DNA from: Gammaproteobacteria bacterium
GTDB taxonomy: Bacteria; Pseudomonadota; Gammaproteobacteria; Pseudomonadales; Azotimanducaceae
Direction of reading: 5' to 3'
DNA length: 49,294 nucleotides
Assembly: GCA_002690865.1 (NCBI GenBank)
Contig: NZGG01000042.1
Location: forward strand, 1 to 49,294
Shown here: positions 1 to 9,142 of the stretch, in pieces
Layout of the letters: every line of letters begins with the position of its first letter
How positions within the stretch are numbered: the first letter of the stretch is position 1
The notes under the pieces: generated by a model
Told to the model about the DNA's origin: nothing
What the model saw: the letters and a program-made list of their open reading frames with translations, nothing else
The model's database searches: none
Program-made: the position numbers and the translations under genes

Positions 1-119
1 ACCTTCTTCTTGGTCGCTACCTTCTTCTTGGTCGCTACCTTCTTCTTGGTCGCTACCTTCTTCTTGGTCGCTACCTTCTTCTTCGTCGCTACCTTCTTCT
101 TCGTCGCTACCTTCTTCTT
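1..119 (-). repeat. 18-bp tandem repeat, six and a half copies
   Basis: Each 18-base unit encodes KKKVAT. Six full copies and one partial copy are seen before the window edge. The copies differ only at the Thr codon: ACG in the two nearest the start, ACC in the rest. The near-identity, with AAG always used for Lys, points to recent expansion by slippage or unequal recombination, so copy number may vary between strains. Confidence 0.9.
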
Positions 120-161
120 AATAGCTACTGACTTCTTTTTAACTTTTTTCTTGGCAACCAC
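1..161 (-). CDS. Lys-rich histone H1-like repeat protein (3' end off window)
   Basis: The minus strand opens at a GTG (161-159), nine bases after AGGAG, and stays open to the left edge. The product begins MVAKKKVKKKSVAI and then runs into tandem KKKVAT hexapeptides, so it is extremely basic and of very low complexity. Short Lys/Ala/Thr/Val-repeat proteins of this kind are known in gammaproteobacteria as histone H1-like or AlgP-like nucleoid proteins, which bind DNA non-specifically. No other domain is visible in the part present. The C-terminus lies outside the window, so the full length is unknown. The role is inferred from composition only. The reading frame and start are fairly secure because the repeat period (18 bases) is a multiple of three and the ribosome-binding site is good. 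Confidence 0.7.
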   Translation of the reverse strand, partial: MVAKKKVKKKSVAIKKKVATKKKVATKKKVATKKKVATKKKVATKKKVATKKK

Positions 162-392
162 TATCTATCGCTCCTGTTTTTAAAATTTAATAAGTACAGC
201 AGTGCAGTAAATAAGCTGTTGCATCTCCCCGGCAATCCCCCTATCGAAGAAAATTTCTGCACACAGTCGAACACTTAAATTAGTTTAGAAAAAATTATAT
301 TGATTTGCGACACTTTTTATTTAGCAACGCTTAGGGGATTCCCTATCTGTCAAGTAAAACTTCCAAACTCTGTGTTGCAGTAACATCCATAG

Positions 393-1046
393 TTAGTTCT
401 CATTTAGTTGATTAAGGACAGCAGTTATTTTCTCCCTAACTTCTTGAGTAGATCCCTTCCCATCAATATGGGAGTAATGGCTTGCACTATCATTTGCATT
501 ATAAAAGGCAACTAAAGGTTCTGTTTGTTTCTTGTAAACTGCTAATCTTTCTCTAACCGTATTTTCCTTATCATCATCTCTCTGAATTAAAGGATCTCCT
601 GTTTCGTTATCGAAGCCTTGGTTTTTAGGTGGATTAAATTCTACGTGGTATACCCTTCCAGATTCTACATGCACCCTACGACCAATTAAGCGAGCTATAA
701 TTTCTTCTTCCGGCACTCCAATTTCCAAGATAATATCTATATCGATACCTTCTGAACGCAAAGCTTCAGCCTGAGGAATCGTTCTAGGAAACCCATCAAA
801 TAAAAAACCATTGCTACAATCCTCTTTGGCTATCCGATCTTTTACAAGACTGATAATGATTTCATCAGTAACCAGAGCTCCGCTTTCCATAACTTCTTTA
901 ACTCGATTACCTAGAGATGTCCCTGCTTTGATAGCCTCGCGCAGCATATCTCCAGTGGATATTTGTGGGATAGCATATTTCTCGACAATAAACTGAGCCT
1001 GAGTACCCTTACCAACGCCAGGGGCACCCAAAAGTATAACTTTCAC
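393..1046 (-). CDS. adk: adenylate kinase
   Basis: Adenylate kinase interconverts ATP + AMP and 2 ADP in the cytoplasm and sets adenylate energy charge. At 217 residues it has the length of the long bacterial form. The P-loop GAPGVGKGT is at residues 7-15, the AMP-side DGFPRT motif at 84-89, and the LID domain at about 123-160. The LID has no cysteine quartet, so it is the non-zinc type usual in gammaproteobacteria. The start is GTG, with GGAG seven bases upstream. It stands alone between the H1-like gene (230 bases downstream) and rlmD (276 bases upstream). Identity is not in doubt. Confidence 0.97.
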   Translation of the reverse strand: MKVILLGAPGVGKGTQAQFIVEKYAIPQISTGDMLREAIKAGTSLGNRVKEVMESGALVTDEIIISLVKDRIAKEDCSNGFLFDGFPRTIPQAEALRSEGIDIDIILEIGVPEEEIIARLIGRRVHVESGRVYHVEFNPPKNQGFDNETGDPLIQRDDDKENTVRERLAVYKKQTEPLVAFYNANDSASHYSHIDGKGSTQEVREKITAVLNQLNEN

Positions 1047-1322
1047 AAAATACTCCTCTTATACGTATAAATTTTAGTTTTTCTTAATAGTGAATTTATC
1101 AAACTATTTTCCAAGTAATGACTAACTTCACCCTTTAAATTCCAACATGCCAGCAATTCAGCGATTATTAAGATCGCAATCTTTATTTGCGCTAGCTACC
1201 CAGCATCGCTGGATACTTCGCCTACGAAAATAATTATACGACGAATCTCTTTCCCGGATAATAGTATCAAGAGCGCATTGCAACTAATATCTATGTCTTT
1301 ATTTTACCTCATCAAAGTTATT

Positions 1323-2612
1323 CTATCGCGATAGAAGTGCAATCGATTCAATATGTGCTGTGTGTGGAAACATATCAATGACACCGGCTTTATCGAAACC
1401 AAATCCTCCCTTTACGAGAATTTCAATATCTCGTGCTAAAGTCTGTGGGTTACATGAAACATAAACGACCCTTCTAACATTACTTTTGACAATACTTCTC
1501 ATCAAGCATTCAGCCCCACTTCTAGGTGGATCCAGAAGCAAGTGAGACGTCTGTTTTAAAAAATCTTGTTCGAAGTCTTTAAATAAATCAAGCTCAACAA
1601 ACGTGGCATTCTCAATCCCATTCTCCGTTGCATTATACCGGGCTCTTGCCACACTTTCTGAGGATAGTTCTGCGCCGATGACACGCCCAGCACGACGAGC
1701 GATAGGCAAACTAAAGTTACCAATACCTGAGAAGGCATCAAAAACCTGATCACTCTGGCTGATAGAAAGTAAATCTAAGGCCAAATTAACCATCGATCTA
1801 TTAATACTGTGATTGACTTGGGTAAAATCAAGTGGCATGAAGTGCATGCGGATATCATGATCATATAAATCATAGTGGAGAAAGGGCTCGGCAATTCTAG
1901 GGGCCAATCTATATATTGATTTAATTCCTGCAGGCTGCATATATAAGTGTATGCCATGTACATTAGAAAACTTTTCTAGAGCCTTTAAATCTGCTTTCGA
2001 CATTTGACCTAGATGCCTAACTACTAGTGCAGTTGTAGAATCTCCACACGCTACTTCAATCTGAGGAACAGATTTTGGATCCGATAATGCCATAATTAAT
2101 TTTGAAAGAGGTTTAAGCAAGTCGCCTGCTGGTAAACGCAATGTTTTGCAGCTCTGAGTATCGGTAATAAACCCTTTCATTTTTTCCCGAAAGCCTACAA
2201 GCACCCTCCCCTTCTTCTCAACAAATCTAACTCCTAATCTTGCTTTGCAACGATAATTTAATTTCGGCCCAAGCAATGCAGGTATTATTTCTTTAGGTGG
2301 GGTGGCGAAAGTCTTAAGCCAATTCGTCTGTTTGAAATTGATCTGAGCAGAATGCTCCATATGTTGCAAACTGCAGCCCCCGCAAATATCAGCCACTGGA
2401 CATGCACATTCTACTCTATATTTAGATGCCGTTTTAACTTCCTCAATTCGGCAGTAGATTACCTTATGCCGTCGAGCTAGAGGGGTGACTGAAAGAGTTT
2501 CTCCCGGAAGCCCTCCGGGAACAACCGTTTTGCCATCTTCGCTCGCACCGTTTCCATCAGGTTGCAACTTCGATATATCAACGTTAAAGGGCATTTTTGT
2601 GAGGTTAGCCAC
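1323..2612 (-). CDS. rlmD: 23S rRNA (uracil-5-)-methyltransferase RlmD
   Basis: RlmD (RumA) uses SAM to methylate U1939 of 23S rRNA. The 429-residue protein has an N-terminal TRAM-like region, then an iron-sulfur cysteine set C71-x5-C77-x2-C80, with a further Cys in TDTQSCK near residue 155 as the likely fourth ligand. A SAM-binding FDAFSGIGNFSLP motif and the TrmA-family LLDPPRSG and VYVSCNPQTLARD motifs follow; the Cys in VSCNP is the catalytic nucleophile. The GTG start overlaps the cysM TAG stop by one base, so the two are probably coupled. An in-frame ATG at residue 7 is an alternative start. relA, often next to this gene in relatives, is not here. Confidence 0.94.
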   Translation of the reverse strand: MANLTKMPFNVDISKLQPDGNGASEDGKTVVPGGLPGETLSVTPLARRHKVIYCRIEEVKTASKYRVECACPVADICGGCSLQHMEHSAQINFKQTNWLKTFATPPKEIIPALLGPKLNYRCKARLGVRFVEKKGRVLVGFREKMKGFITDTQSCKTLRLPAGDLLKPLSKLIMALSDPKSVPQIEVACGDSTTALVVRHLGQMSKADLKALEKFSNVHGIHLYMQPAGIKSIYRLAPRIAEPFLHYDLYDHDIRMHFMPLDFTQVNHSINRSMVNLALDLLSISQSDQVFDAFSGIGNFSLPIARRAGRVIGAELSSESVARARYNATENGIENATFVELDLFKDFEQDFLKQTSHLLLDPPRSGAECLMRSIVKSNVRRVVYVSCNPQTLARDIEILVKGGFGFDKAGVIDMFPHTAHIESIALLSR

Positions 2613-3508
2613 TATTCTTTAGAGAATACTCCTGTGGATAGATACCGATCTCCCCTATCACAAATAATGGCGACGATCGTTGCATTTTCAACTTCTTTAC
2701 TAAGCTGAAGAGCCGCTGACACAGTGCCGCCAGAAGAGACACCACAGAGAATACCTTCAATCTCTGCAAGCTTTCTCATAGTAGATTCTGCCAATTCTTG
2801 ACTTACGTCTACAACGCGATCAACCTGTGAACGGTCATAAATCTTTGGCATATAATCTTTCGGCCATCGCCGAATACCAGGTATCACTGAGCCCTCTACA
2901 GGTTGTAATCCGATGATCTCTACTTCTGGCTTTATCTTCTTGAAAAATCTAGACACTCCCATAATAGTTCCCGTTGTTCCCATAGAACTAATGAAGTGTG
3001 TAATCTCACCTTTTGTTTGTTCTAAAAGCTCAGGCCCAGTTCCTTCATAATGGGCTACCGGGTTATCTTGGTTCGCGAACTGGTCCAAAACCACGCCCTT
3101 CCCTTCCTGCTCCATCTTTAAAGCCATATCTCGAGCAGCCTCCATCCCTTCTTCCTTACTCACTAGAATCAATTCTGCGCCATAAGCGGACATCGCCGCC
3201 TTCCTCTCATCACTCATGTGCACTGGCATGATCAACACCATACGATATCCTTTAATCGCAGCAGCCATGGCAAGAGCAATACCAGTATTGCCACTTGTGG
3301 CTTCGATCAATGTATCTCCGGGAAAAATTTGTCCTCTTGACTCTGCCCGGTTAATCATACTAAGGGCAGGTCTATCCTTAACAGAACCGGCAGGGTTATT
3401 ACCTTCGAGCTTTACGAGTATTCTATTACTGGTCTCTCCCTGCATCCTTTGCAAGCGGACAAGCGGGGTCTGACCAACGGTGCTCTCAATTGTAGGGTAA
3501 TCAATCAT
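2612..3508 (-). CDS. cysM: cysteine synthase B
   Basis: PLP-dependent O-acetylserine (thiol)lyase that makes cysteine from O-acetylserine and sulfide or thiosulfate. Numbered from the chosen start, the PLP lysine is K44 in GSVKDR, and TSGNTG (71-76) holds the PLP phosphate. The frame is open 21 codons further, to a TTG at 3571, but that extra stretch does not look like the family. Known CysM proteins begin close to 'DYPTIE..VG.TPLVRL', which fits the ATG at 3508, giving 298 residues. The ribosome-binding site there is weak, whereas a strong GGAGGAG sits near 3563-3570 with no fitting start after it. Last gene but one of the lepA-side block, overlapping rlmD by one base. Confidence 0.93.
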   Translation of the reverse strand: MIDYPTIESTVGQTPLVRLQRMQGETSNRILVKLEGNNPAGSVKDRPALSMINRAESRGQIFPGDTLIEATSGNTGIALAMAAAIKGYRMVLIMPVHMSDERKAAMSAYGAELILVSKEEGMEAARDMALKMEQEGKGVVLDQFANQDNPVAHYEGTGPELLEQTKGEITHFISSMGTTGTIMGVSRFFKKIKPEVEIIGLQPVEGSVIPGIRRWPKDYMPKIYDRSQVDRVVDVSQELAESTMRKLAEIEGILCGVSSGGTVSAALQLSKEVENATIVAIICDRGDRYLSTGVFSKE

Positions 3509-3683
3509 CAACTTAGCAACTACGATTCCATTGTCATGATACCAGCTTAGTAGGTAAAAGGTCTCCTCCAAAACTTGCTTGGCAAACTGATTTCAGTGTC
3601 TAAACCTAATAACTCGCAATTTCCTCACAACACCGTTTTACGAATACTGTCAAATTATAGATCCAAAAAATACCTTATAAATT

Positions 3684-4058
3684 TCACTTATCAATAATCA
3701 CGTATGCAATTGCATAATCTCGTTCATCAGCAATACTCACATGAACATACTTGGCACCAACCACTAAGGCTTCAACAGCAGCTCTTCCAGAAAACTTAAC
3801 AAAAGGTTTTCCCTTTTTATCTCGGAGCACCGAAATCTCACTTAAACGTATACCTTTCAATCCTGTTCCAAGAGCTTTTGAGACGGCTTCTTTTGCAGCA
3901 AATTGCTTAGAAAGAAAATTAGTCTGAATCTTATTTCCTGAAAACGAGGAAAGCTCTTCATCCGACAAAATACGTAGCGCAAATTTCTCTCCCCACTTAT
4001 CAATTAAATGTTCAACTCGAGACACCTGCACTATATCGACACCTATACCAACGATCAT
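3684..4058 (-). CDS. acpS: holo-[acyl-carrier-protein] synthase
   Basis: AcpS moves 4'-phosphopantetheine from CoA onto apo-acyl carrier protein, activating it for fatty-acid synthesis. The 124-residue protein has the family motifs GIGVDIV (Mg ligand D8) and FAAKEAVSKALGTG (Mg ligand E57, K61). Its ATG overlaps the recO stop in an ATGA arrangement. In E. coli and Pseudomonas pdxJ lies between recO and this position; here recO and acpS touch directly. Confidence 0.95.
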   Translation of the reverse strand: MIVGIGVDIVQVSRVEHLIDKWGEKFALRILSDEELSSFSGNKIQTNFLSKQFAAKEAVSKALGTGLKGIRLSEISVLRDKKGKPFVKFSGRAAVEALVVGAKYVHVSIADERDYAIAYVIIDK

Positions 4059-4747
4059 GCGAATAATTTTCGACTATTCAGGGCCTTACCTCCAAGTAAC
4101 TGATCAATTGATTTGCGAACTATATTTCGCAAAATCCTATCTCCATCTAAATCAATCATACCTTGAGAAATGGCCAATAAGTGCCTTCCTTCAATAGCCT
4201 TGGAATTATCATTTCCACTGACTAAATGACGAAAACCATCTTCAACAACATAGCAATAAAACTTGTCAGGCACGATTGCATCTCCTGTAGAAGACTCAAT
4301 ATCAAAAGAAATCCCATAGCCTAAATCTGCTAACAAAGAAATTTCAAAAAGCCTAAGGGCACTAGTATCAAAAGAGTCTAACTGCAACATACCAAGCAAC
4401 TCATCATAGCGATCAAAAAGATTTTCAAACGGGTCAAACTTTCCAAGAACACGAAATAAAAGTTCATTTACATATAAGCCAATAAATAGATTCTTTCCAG
4501 AGAGATGATAGCCCAAGCCATTTGATTCAATTACACTTGCAGTTTTCAATTCTCCTTTTCCAAAACTGGATACCATTAGAGGAGAGAATAACTGCAAATT
4601 AAATTTAGACTTGTTGCCACGCGCACCTCTTGCAACTAAGCTATACCTGCCGTCCTCCTTAGAAAACAACTCAACCAGCAAACTTGTATCGCGGTACTTC
4701 CGCGTATGCAACACATAAGCAGAATGGAAATCGTTGAATCTAGACAT
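4055..4747 (-). CDS. recO: DNA repair protein RecO
   Basis: RecO works with RecF and RecR to load RecA onto SSB-coated single-stranded DNA in gap repair. The 230-residue protein has the N-terminal OB-fold region (YVLHTRKYRDTSLLVELFS, roughly 10-30) and a helical C-terminus. No zinc-binding cysteine cluster is seen, as in other gammaproteobacterial RecO proteins. It starts with ATG and overlaps the end of era by 8 bases and the acpS start by 4. The sequence is weakly conserved, so the call leans on its position between era and acpS as well as on the N-terminal pattern. Confidence 0.9.
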   Translation of the reverse strand: MSRFNDFHSAYVLHTRKYRDTSLLVELFSKEDGRYSLVARGARGNKSKFNLQLFSPLMVSSFGKGELKTASVIESNGLGYHLSGKNLFIGLYVNELLFRVLGKFDPFENLFDRYDELLGMLQLDSFDTSALRLFEISLLADLGYGISFDIESSTGDAIVPDKFYCYVVEDGFRHLVSGNDNSKAIEGRHLLAISQGMIDLDGDRILRNIVRKSIDQLLGGKALNSRKLFA

Positions 4748-5630
4748 CGTTATAACCTAGACCTTGGAGGGAATGATCGCTATCTGACCATCCTGGTTTA
4801 ACTTTGACCCAAGTGGTTAACATCACCTTTACATCTAGTAATTTCTCAATATCTTTGCGAGCATCAATTCCAATCTTTTTAAGGCGTGCACCTTTTCTCC
4901 CTATTAAAATTGCCTTCTGCCCTTCTTTTTCAACAAATATAGTAATATCTATTTCAGTAACTTCGGCACCTTTTTCAAAGCGATCGACTTGTATAGTTAC
5001 TACATAAGGGATTTCTTCACCCAGTTGACGAGTAAGTTTCTCTCTAATTGTTTCCGCCACAAGAAAACGTTCGCTTCGATCTGTTATTTGGTCTTCTGGG
5101 AAAAAAAATGGAGACTCTGGCATATGCTCCATTATGAGCGATTCAAGCTTGGCAATATTTTCCCCCGTCGCTGCAGAAATGGGAATCAATTCCGCTTGCG
5201 GGAAAGTCCCTTGTAATTTGCTTAAGGTAGATAGAAGTTCGTTTAAACTTTGTAACTGATCAATTTTATTGATCACAACTATAAGTTTACCTTTAAAAGA
5301 ATTCAGTGCACCTGCTACTTTTTGATCATCAACAACCCATGCCGTCCTATCAAGCAAAAAGAGAACAACATCAACGCTACCTAGAATACTTAAGGCAGCG
5401 CGATTCATATATCGATTAATTGCTCTAGGCTGTTTGCTATGGATACCTGGAGTGTCTACATACAAAACCTGACAATGTTTAAATGTCTTTATACCTAATA
5501 GTTGATGTCGAGTAGTTTGTGGTTTTCTTGAGGTGATGCTTATTTTCTGACCAAGAATAAAATTGAGTAAAGTAGATTTACCAACATTAGGACGGCCAAT
5601 GATTGCCACATAACCGCAGCGACTTATCAT
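4740..5630 (-). CDS. era: GTPase Era
   Basis: Era is an essential Ras-like GTPase that binds the 3' end of 16S rRNA during 30S maturation. Of 296 residues, the GTPase domain shows G1 GRPNVGKST (12-20), the KPQTTRH switch region, G3 DTPG (59-62) and G4 NKID (121-124). The C-terminal KH domain contains GRKGARLKKIG. The ATG overlaps the rnc stop (ATGA), suggesting translational coupling, in the classical rnc-era-recO order. Confidence 0.97.
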   Translation of the reverse strand: MISRCGYVAIIGRPNVGKSTLLNFILGQKISITSRKPQTTRHQLLGIKTFKHCQVLYVDTPGIHSKQPRAINRYMNRAALSILGSVDVVLFLLDRTAWVVDDQKVAGALNSFKGKLIVVINKIDQLQSLNELLSTLSKLQGTFPQAELIPISAATGENIAKLESLIMEHMPESPFFFPEDQITDRSERFLVAETIREKLTRQLGEEIPYVVTIQVDRFEKGAEVTEIDITIFVEKEGQKAILIGRKGARLKKIGIDARKDIEKLLDVKVMLTTWVKVKPGWSDSDHSLQGLGYNDV

Positions 5631-6301
5631 AGGTCCTGTTCCAGAATAGCGAGCGCTAATTTAGCCGCTTTCTGCTCTGCGACTCTCCGACTTGAACCTT
5701 CTCCAACAATACTCTTTGATAAGATTTCAGATCGACACTCCACAGTAAATATTTGATCATGTGCCAGTCCTGAAATATTGATCACCTCATAGTGAGGAAG
5801 GGGCAACCCAGTAGCTTGCAAATGTTCTTGTAGTTTTGATTTAGCATCTTTTTCGGCTTTGAATAATGACAACTCACCCAATTGACTTTGATACCAGAGC
5901 AAAACCTTATCTTCGGCTACATCAAAACCACCGTCTAAGTATATAGCGCCAATGATAGCTTCAACGGTATCCGATAAAATAGAGTCTCTCGTAAAGCCTC
6001 CACTACGCATCTCTCCCCGTCCCATAATTAAAAACTTACTTAACGACAAATAACGCGCAATATCTGCAAGAGTATCTCGGCGGACCAACTTTGCTCGTAA
6101 TCGGCTCATCTCACCTTCGGTAGCTTCAGGGAAATGTTCAAAGAGGAATCGCGTGATAACCAGATTAAGTATCGAATCACCTAAAAATTCCAACCGCTCA
6201 TTATTAGAGGAACTATGACTTCGATGAGTTAAAGCCAGCGCAAGCAAATTGCTATCTCCAAACTGATAGCTAAGTTGACTCTGTAGTTTGCCTAGTTGCA
6301 C
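5627..6301 (-). CDS. rnc: ribonuclease III
   Basis: RNase III cuts double-stranded RNA, including the 16S-23S precursor. The signature ERLEFLGDS is at 35-43, with acidic metal ligands E38 and D42, and D111/E114 in the second catalytic motif (SDTVEAIIGAIYLDGG). A double-stranded-RNA-binding domain fills about 153-222. At 224 residues it has normal length. The start used is GTG (MQLGKL). A 171-base gap separates it from lepB; some relatives carry an extra small gene there, but I see none here. Confidence 0.96.
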   Translation of the reverse strand: MQLGKLQSQLSYQFGDSNLLALALTHRSHSSSNNERLEFLGDSILNLVITRFLFEHFPEATEGEMSRLRAKLVRRDTLADIARYLSLSKFLIMGRGEMRSGGFTRDSILSDTVEAIIGAIYLDGGFDVAEDKVLLWYQSQLGELSLFKAEKDAKSKLQEHLQATGLPLPHYEVINISGLAHDQIFTVECRSEILSKSIVGEGSSRRVAEQKAAKLALAILEQDL

Positions 6302-6472
6302 TCAGCAGTTCACAGATACTGTTCTGATGTTAGTCGCTTATTACCTAAACCTGACTCCCCTTCCCAAAACTGGAACCAATTGGAGTTTTTCATATCATTT
6401 TACCTTAACTCAACGATGTAAAATAATTACCGAATATTCGGCCTTTATTGACTGAATTTTTTCCGCAATTTT

Positions 6473-7273
6473 CTATTCGATCCAACGATTTTTATCGATC
6501 TCTGGAAGCTTTAAGCCCGGCTCTTTATGCAGCCAAACGGCAATAGCCTTACCCACTATGTTCTTCTCTGGCACGAAACCCCAATATCGACTGTCACTAC
6601 TCTGATCTCGATTATCACCCATCATAAAATAATTACCCTCTGGAACTTGCCACTCCAATACCCCTGAGTCCATATAAGGATTTCTATGAATTTGGTGTTC
6701 AATATTCCCTAACGATTCGTTGTAAACGAAATATTTTGGATTTATCGGAGGATATTGAGAAACAAAATCCAGCACCTGCTTCTGATCGTTAACATAAAGT
6801 GTCTTATTCTGGTATCTAATCTTATCTCCTGGAACACCGACTACCCGCTTAATAAAGTACTCTTTTTCGTGCGGTGGTATAAATACCATCACATCTCCAT
6901 TTTTTGGTTCATCAACATCTACCACCTTTGTACCGAATACAGGTAAACGAATTCCATATGAATACTTATTAACTAAAATAAAATCTCCGACTTGTAATGT
7001 CGGAATCATCGATCCTGTAGGTATTTGGAAGGGCTCATAAAGAAATGAGCGCAGAACAAGAACAATCGCGAGCACAGGAAAAAAGGATACAGAATATTCC
7101 ACCACCTTTGATTCTTTAAGCTGCTTTTTGATGGCTTCGTCGCCTCCTCCAAGAAACTCTGTCTCTCTAGAAGCTTTTATTCTAAGTCTCCTCAGCAGAA
7201 GAACGTCAAGCAGCCAAATAAAGCCAGTAATCGAAGTTGCTAACAGCAACACTAGTGGGAAATTTACACCCAT
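6473..7273 (-). CDS. lepB: signal peptidase I
   Basis: LepB removes signal peptides from exported proteins on the periplasmic face of the inner membrane. Two N-terminal membrane segments (about 5-28 and 62-78) flank a cytoplasmic loop. The catalytic serine is S88 in PTGSMIPTL and the general-base lysine is K142 in FIKRVVGVPGDK. The family box GDNRDQSSDSR is near residue 220. The length of 266 is usual for gammaproteobacteria. It directly follows lepA with no spare bases, the standard lepA-lepB pair. Confidence 0.96.
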   Translation of the reverse strand: MGVNFPLVLLLATSITGFIWLLDVLLLRRLRIKASRETEFLGGGDEAIKKQLKESKVVEYSVSFFPVLAIVLVLRSFLYEPFQIPTGSMIPTLQVGDFILVNKYSYGIRLPVFGTKVVDVDEPKNGDVMVFIPPHEKEYFIKRVVGVPGDKIRYQNKTLYVNDQKQVLDFVSQYPPINPKYFVYNESLGNIEHQIHRNPYMDSGVLEWQVPEGNYFMMGDNRDQSSDSRYWGFVPEKNIVGKAIAVWLHKEPGLKLPEIDKNRWIE

Positions 7274-9070
7274 TTATTTATCTACCTTTAACACTGCTAA
7301 AAAAGCCTCCTGCGGAATTTCTACACTACCTAATTTTTTCATCCGTTTTTTACCTGCCTTTTGCTTTTCCAAAAGTTTTTTCTTACGCGTTATATCTCCG
7401 CCATAGCATTTAGCGGTAACATTCTTACGCAGAGCCTTTACTGTTTGCCTCGCGATAATCTGATTACCAATTGCAGCCTGGATCGCCACGTCGAATAACT
7501 GTCTAGGAATCAGTTCTTTCATTTTTTTAGTAAGTGCATGACCTTTACCTCGAGCGTCATCTCTATGAACTATTAAAGCCAACGCATCCACATGATCACC
7601 ATTAATCAGGACATCAAGCCTAACGAGATTTGAGGGCTGGAACTTTAAAAATCCATATTCCAATGACGCATAACCTCGAGAGACAGACTTCAATTTATCA
7701 AAAAAATCCAAAACCACTTCATTCATTGGTAACTCGTAGCTCACTGAAACCTGAGCGCCTACAAATTGCAAATCCTTCTGAACACCTCTGCGCTCAACAC
7801 AAAGATTAATAATATTACCCAAATACCCAGATGGAACCAGGATATTCGCTAAAGCAATAGGTTCACGCATCTCTGCTACGGACGAGGGATCAGGTAGCTG
7901 AGAAGGATTATCCACCCTCACAACATTTCCATTCTTAAAAGCTATCTCGTAAATCACCGTAGGAGCGGATGATATGAGGTCAAGATTATACTCTCTCTCT
8001 AGCCTTTCCTGGACAATCTCCATATGCAGCATCCCCAGAAAGCCACAACGGAAACCGCTACCTAGTGCATCTGAACTTTCAGGCTCATAAACTAACGCAG
8101 CATCATTCAAGGTAAGTTTTTCTAGTGCATCCCTAAAACTATCGAAGTCATCCGAACTAACTGTAAACATACCAGCATAAACTTGCGGCCTAATTGTTTC
8201 AAAACCTGGAAGTGCAGCAACATCTGAATTAGCTCCAGCAATTGTATCTCCCACTGGCGCCCCCTTGACCTCTTTTATACCTGCAACCACGAAACCAACT
8301 TCCCCCGTGCCAAGGGTTTCCATTTCAGTACGATGAGGGGTAAATATTCCAACGGAATCAACCTGATGTACCTTACCAATAGACTTCGCGACTATTCTAT
8401 CTTTTCGGGAAATACTGCCTTTTACCACTCTCACCAAAGAAATCACCCCAAGGTAATTGTCAAACCAAGAGTCTATAATGAGAGCTTGGAGATCTTCATT
8501 TCTATAATCAGCCGGGCTAGGAACTACTTTTATAAGTGTCTCCAGCAAATCCTCAACTCCATCACCGGTTTTAGCACTAACTCGCAAGGCATTAGAAGCT
8601 TCGATTCCTATAATCTCTTCGATTTCCTGACAAACAAGATCTGGATCCGCCTGAGGCAAATCGATTTTATTCAAGACAGGCAATACTTCAAGATCCTGTT
8701 CAATTGCGGTGTAACAATTAGCTACTGATTGTGCCTCTACTCCCTGCGCAGCATCGACAACTAATAATGCCCCCTCGCAAGCAGCCATAGATCTTGAAAC
8801 CTCATAGGAAAAGTCTACATGCCCGGGAGTATCAATAATATTCAACTGATACTTCTGACCATTCTTCGCTTCGTACATCAGGCTTACGCTCTGAGCCTTG
8901 ATTGTAATACCTCGCTCTCGCTCAATATCCATGGAATCGAGCACCTGCTCTTCCATCTCTCGATCCGTTAGACCGCCGCAGAGATGAATGAATCTATCAG
9001 CAAGAGTTGATTTTCCATGGTCTATATGAGCGATGATCGAAAAATTACGAATATATTTAGGATCAAACAC
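7274..9070 (-). CDS. lepA: elongation factor 4 (LepA)
   Basis: EF-4 is a translational GTPase related to EF-G that acts on stalled or initiating ribosomes. The G1 motif AHIDHGKST is at 14-22; [11 protein letters not shown] and NKIDLP follow. The LepA-specific C-terminal domain ends with [20 protein letters not shown] and further basic residues. The 598-residue length is exactly typical. It lies 72 bases downstream of mucD, whose stop is at 9143 on the other side of a short gap, and abuts lepB. Confidence 0.97.
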   Translation of the reverse strand: MFDPKYIRNFSIIAHIDHGKSTLADRFIHLCGGLTDREMEEQVLDSMDIERERGITIKAQSVSLMYEAKNGQKYQLNIIDTPGHVDFSYEVSRSMAACEGALLVVDAAQGVEAQSVANCYTAIEQDLEVLPVLNKIDLPQADPDLVCQEIEEIIGIEASNALRVSAKTGDGVEDLLETLIKVVPSPADYRNEDLQALIIDSWFDNYLGVISLVRVVKGSISRKDRIVAKSIGKVHQVDSVGIFTPHRTEMETLGTGEVGFVVAGIKEVKGAPVGDTIAGANSDVAALPGFETIRPQVYAGMFTVSSDDFDSFRDALEKLTLNDAALVYEPESSDALGSGFRCGFLGMLHMEIVQERLEREYNLDLISSAPTVIYEIAFKNGNVVRVDNPSQLPDPSSVAEMREPIALANILVPSGYLGNIINLCVERRGVQKDLQFVGAQVSVSYELPMNEVVLDFFDKLKSVSRGYASLEYGFLKFQPSNLVRLDVLINGDHVDALALIVHRDDARGKGHALTKKMKELIPRQLFDVAIQAAIGNQIIARQTVKALRKNVTAKCYGGDITRKKKLLEKQKAGKKRMKKLGSVEIPQEAFLAVLKVDK

Positions 9071-9142
9071 TTGTACACACTTTATTAACGAAAAAATCTA
9101 GTCCAAAAAATAAGTATAACCGACTTAGGCCATGTTGGGCTT

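Noticed and set aside
1-119. Possible CRISPR-like or satellite array
   Set aside because: Units are 18 bases, without spacers, and keep a lysine-rich reading frame behind a good ribosome-binding site, so this is a coding repeat.
1200-1212. CCAGC-ATC-GCTGG hairpin after rlmD as terminator
   Set aside because: The stem is only 5 bp and no U run follows on the minus strand.
3525-3571. Small frame behind the strong GGAGGAG upstream of cysM
   Set aside because: The first ATG is about 25 bases from the Shine-Dalgarno and the frame is five codons; no evidence of a leader function.
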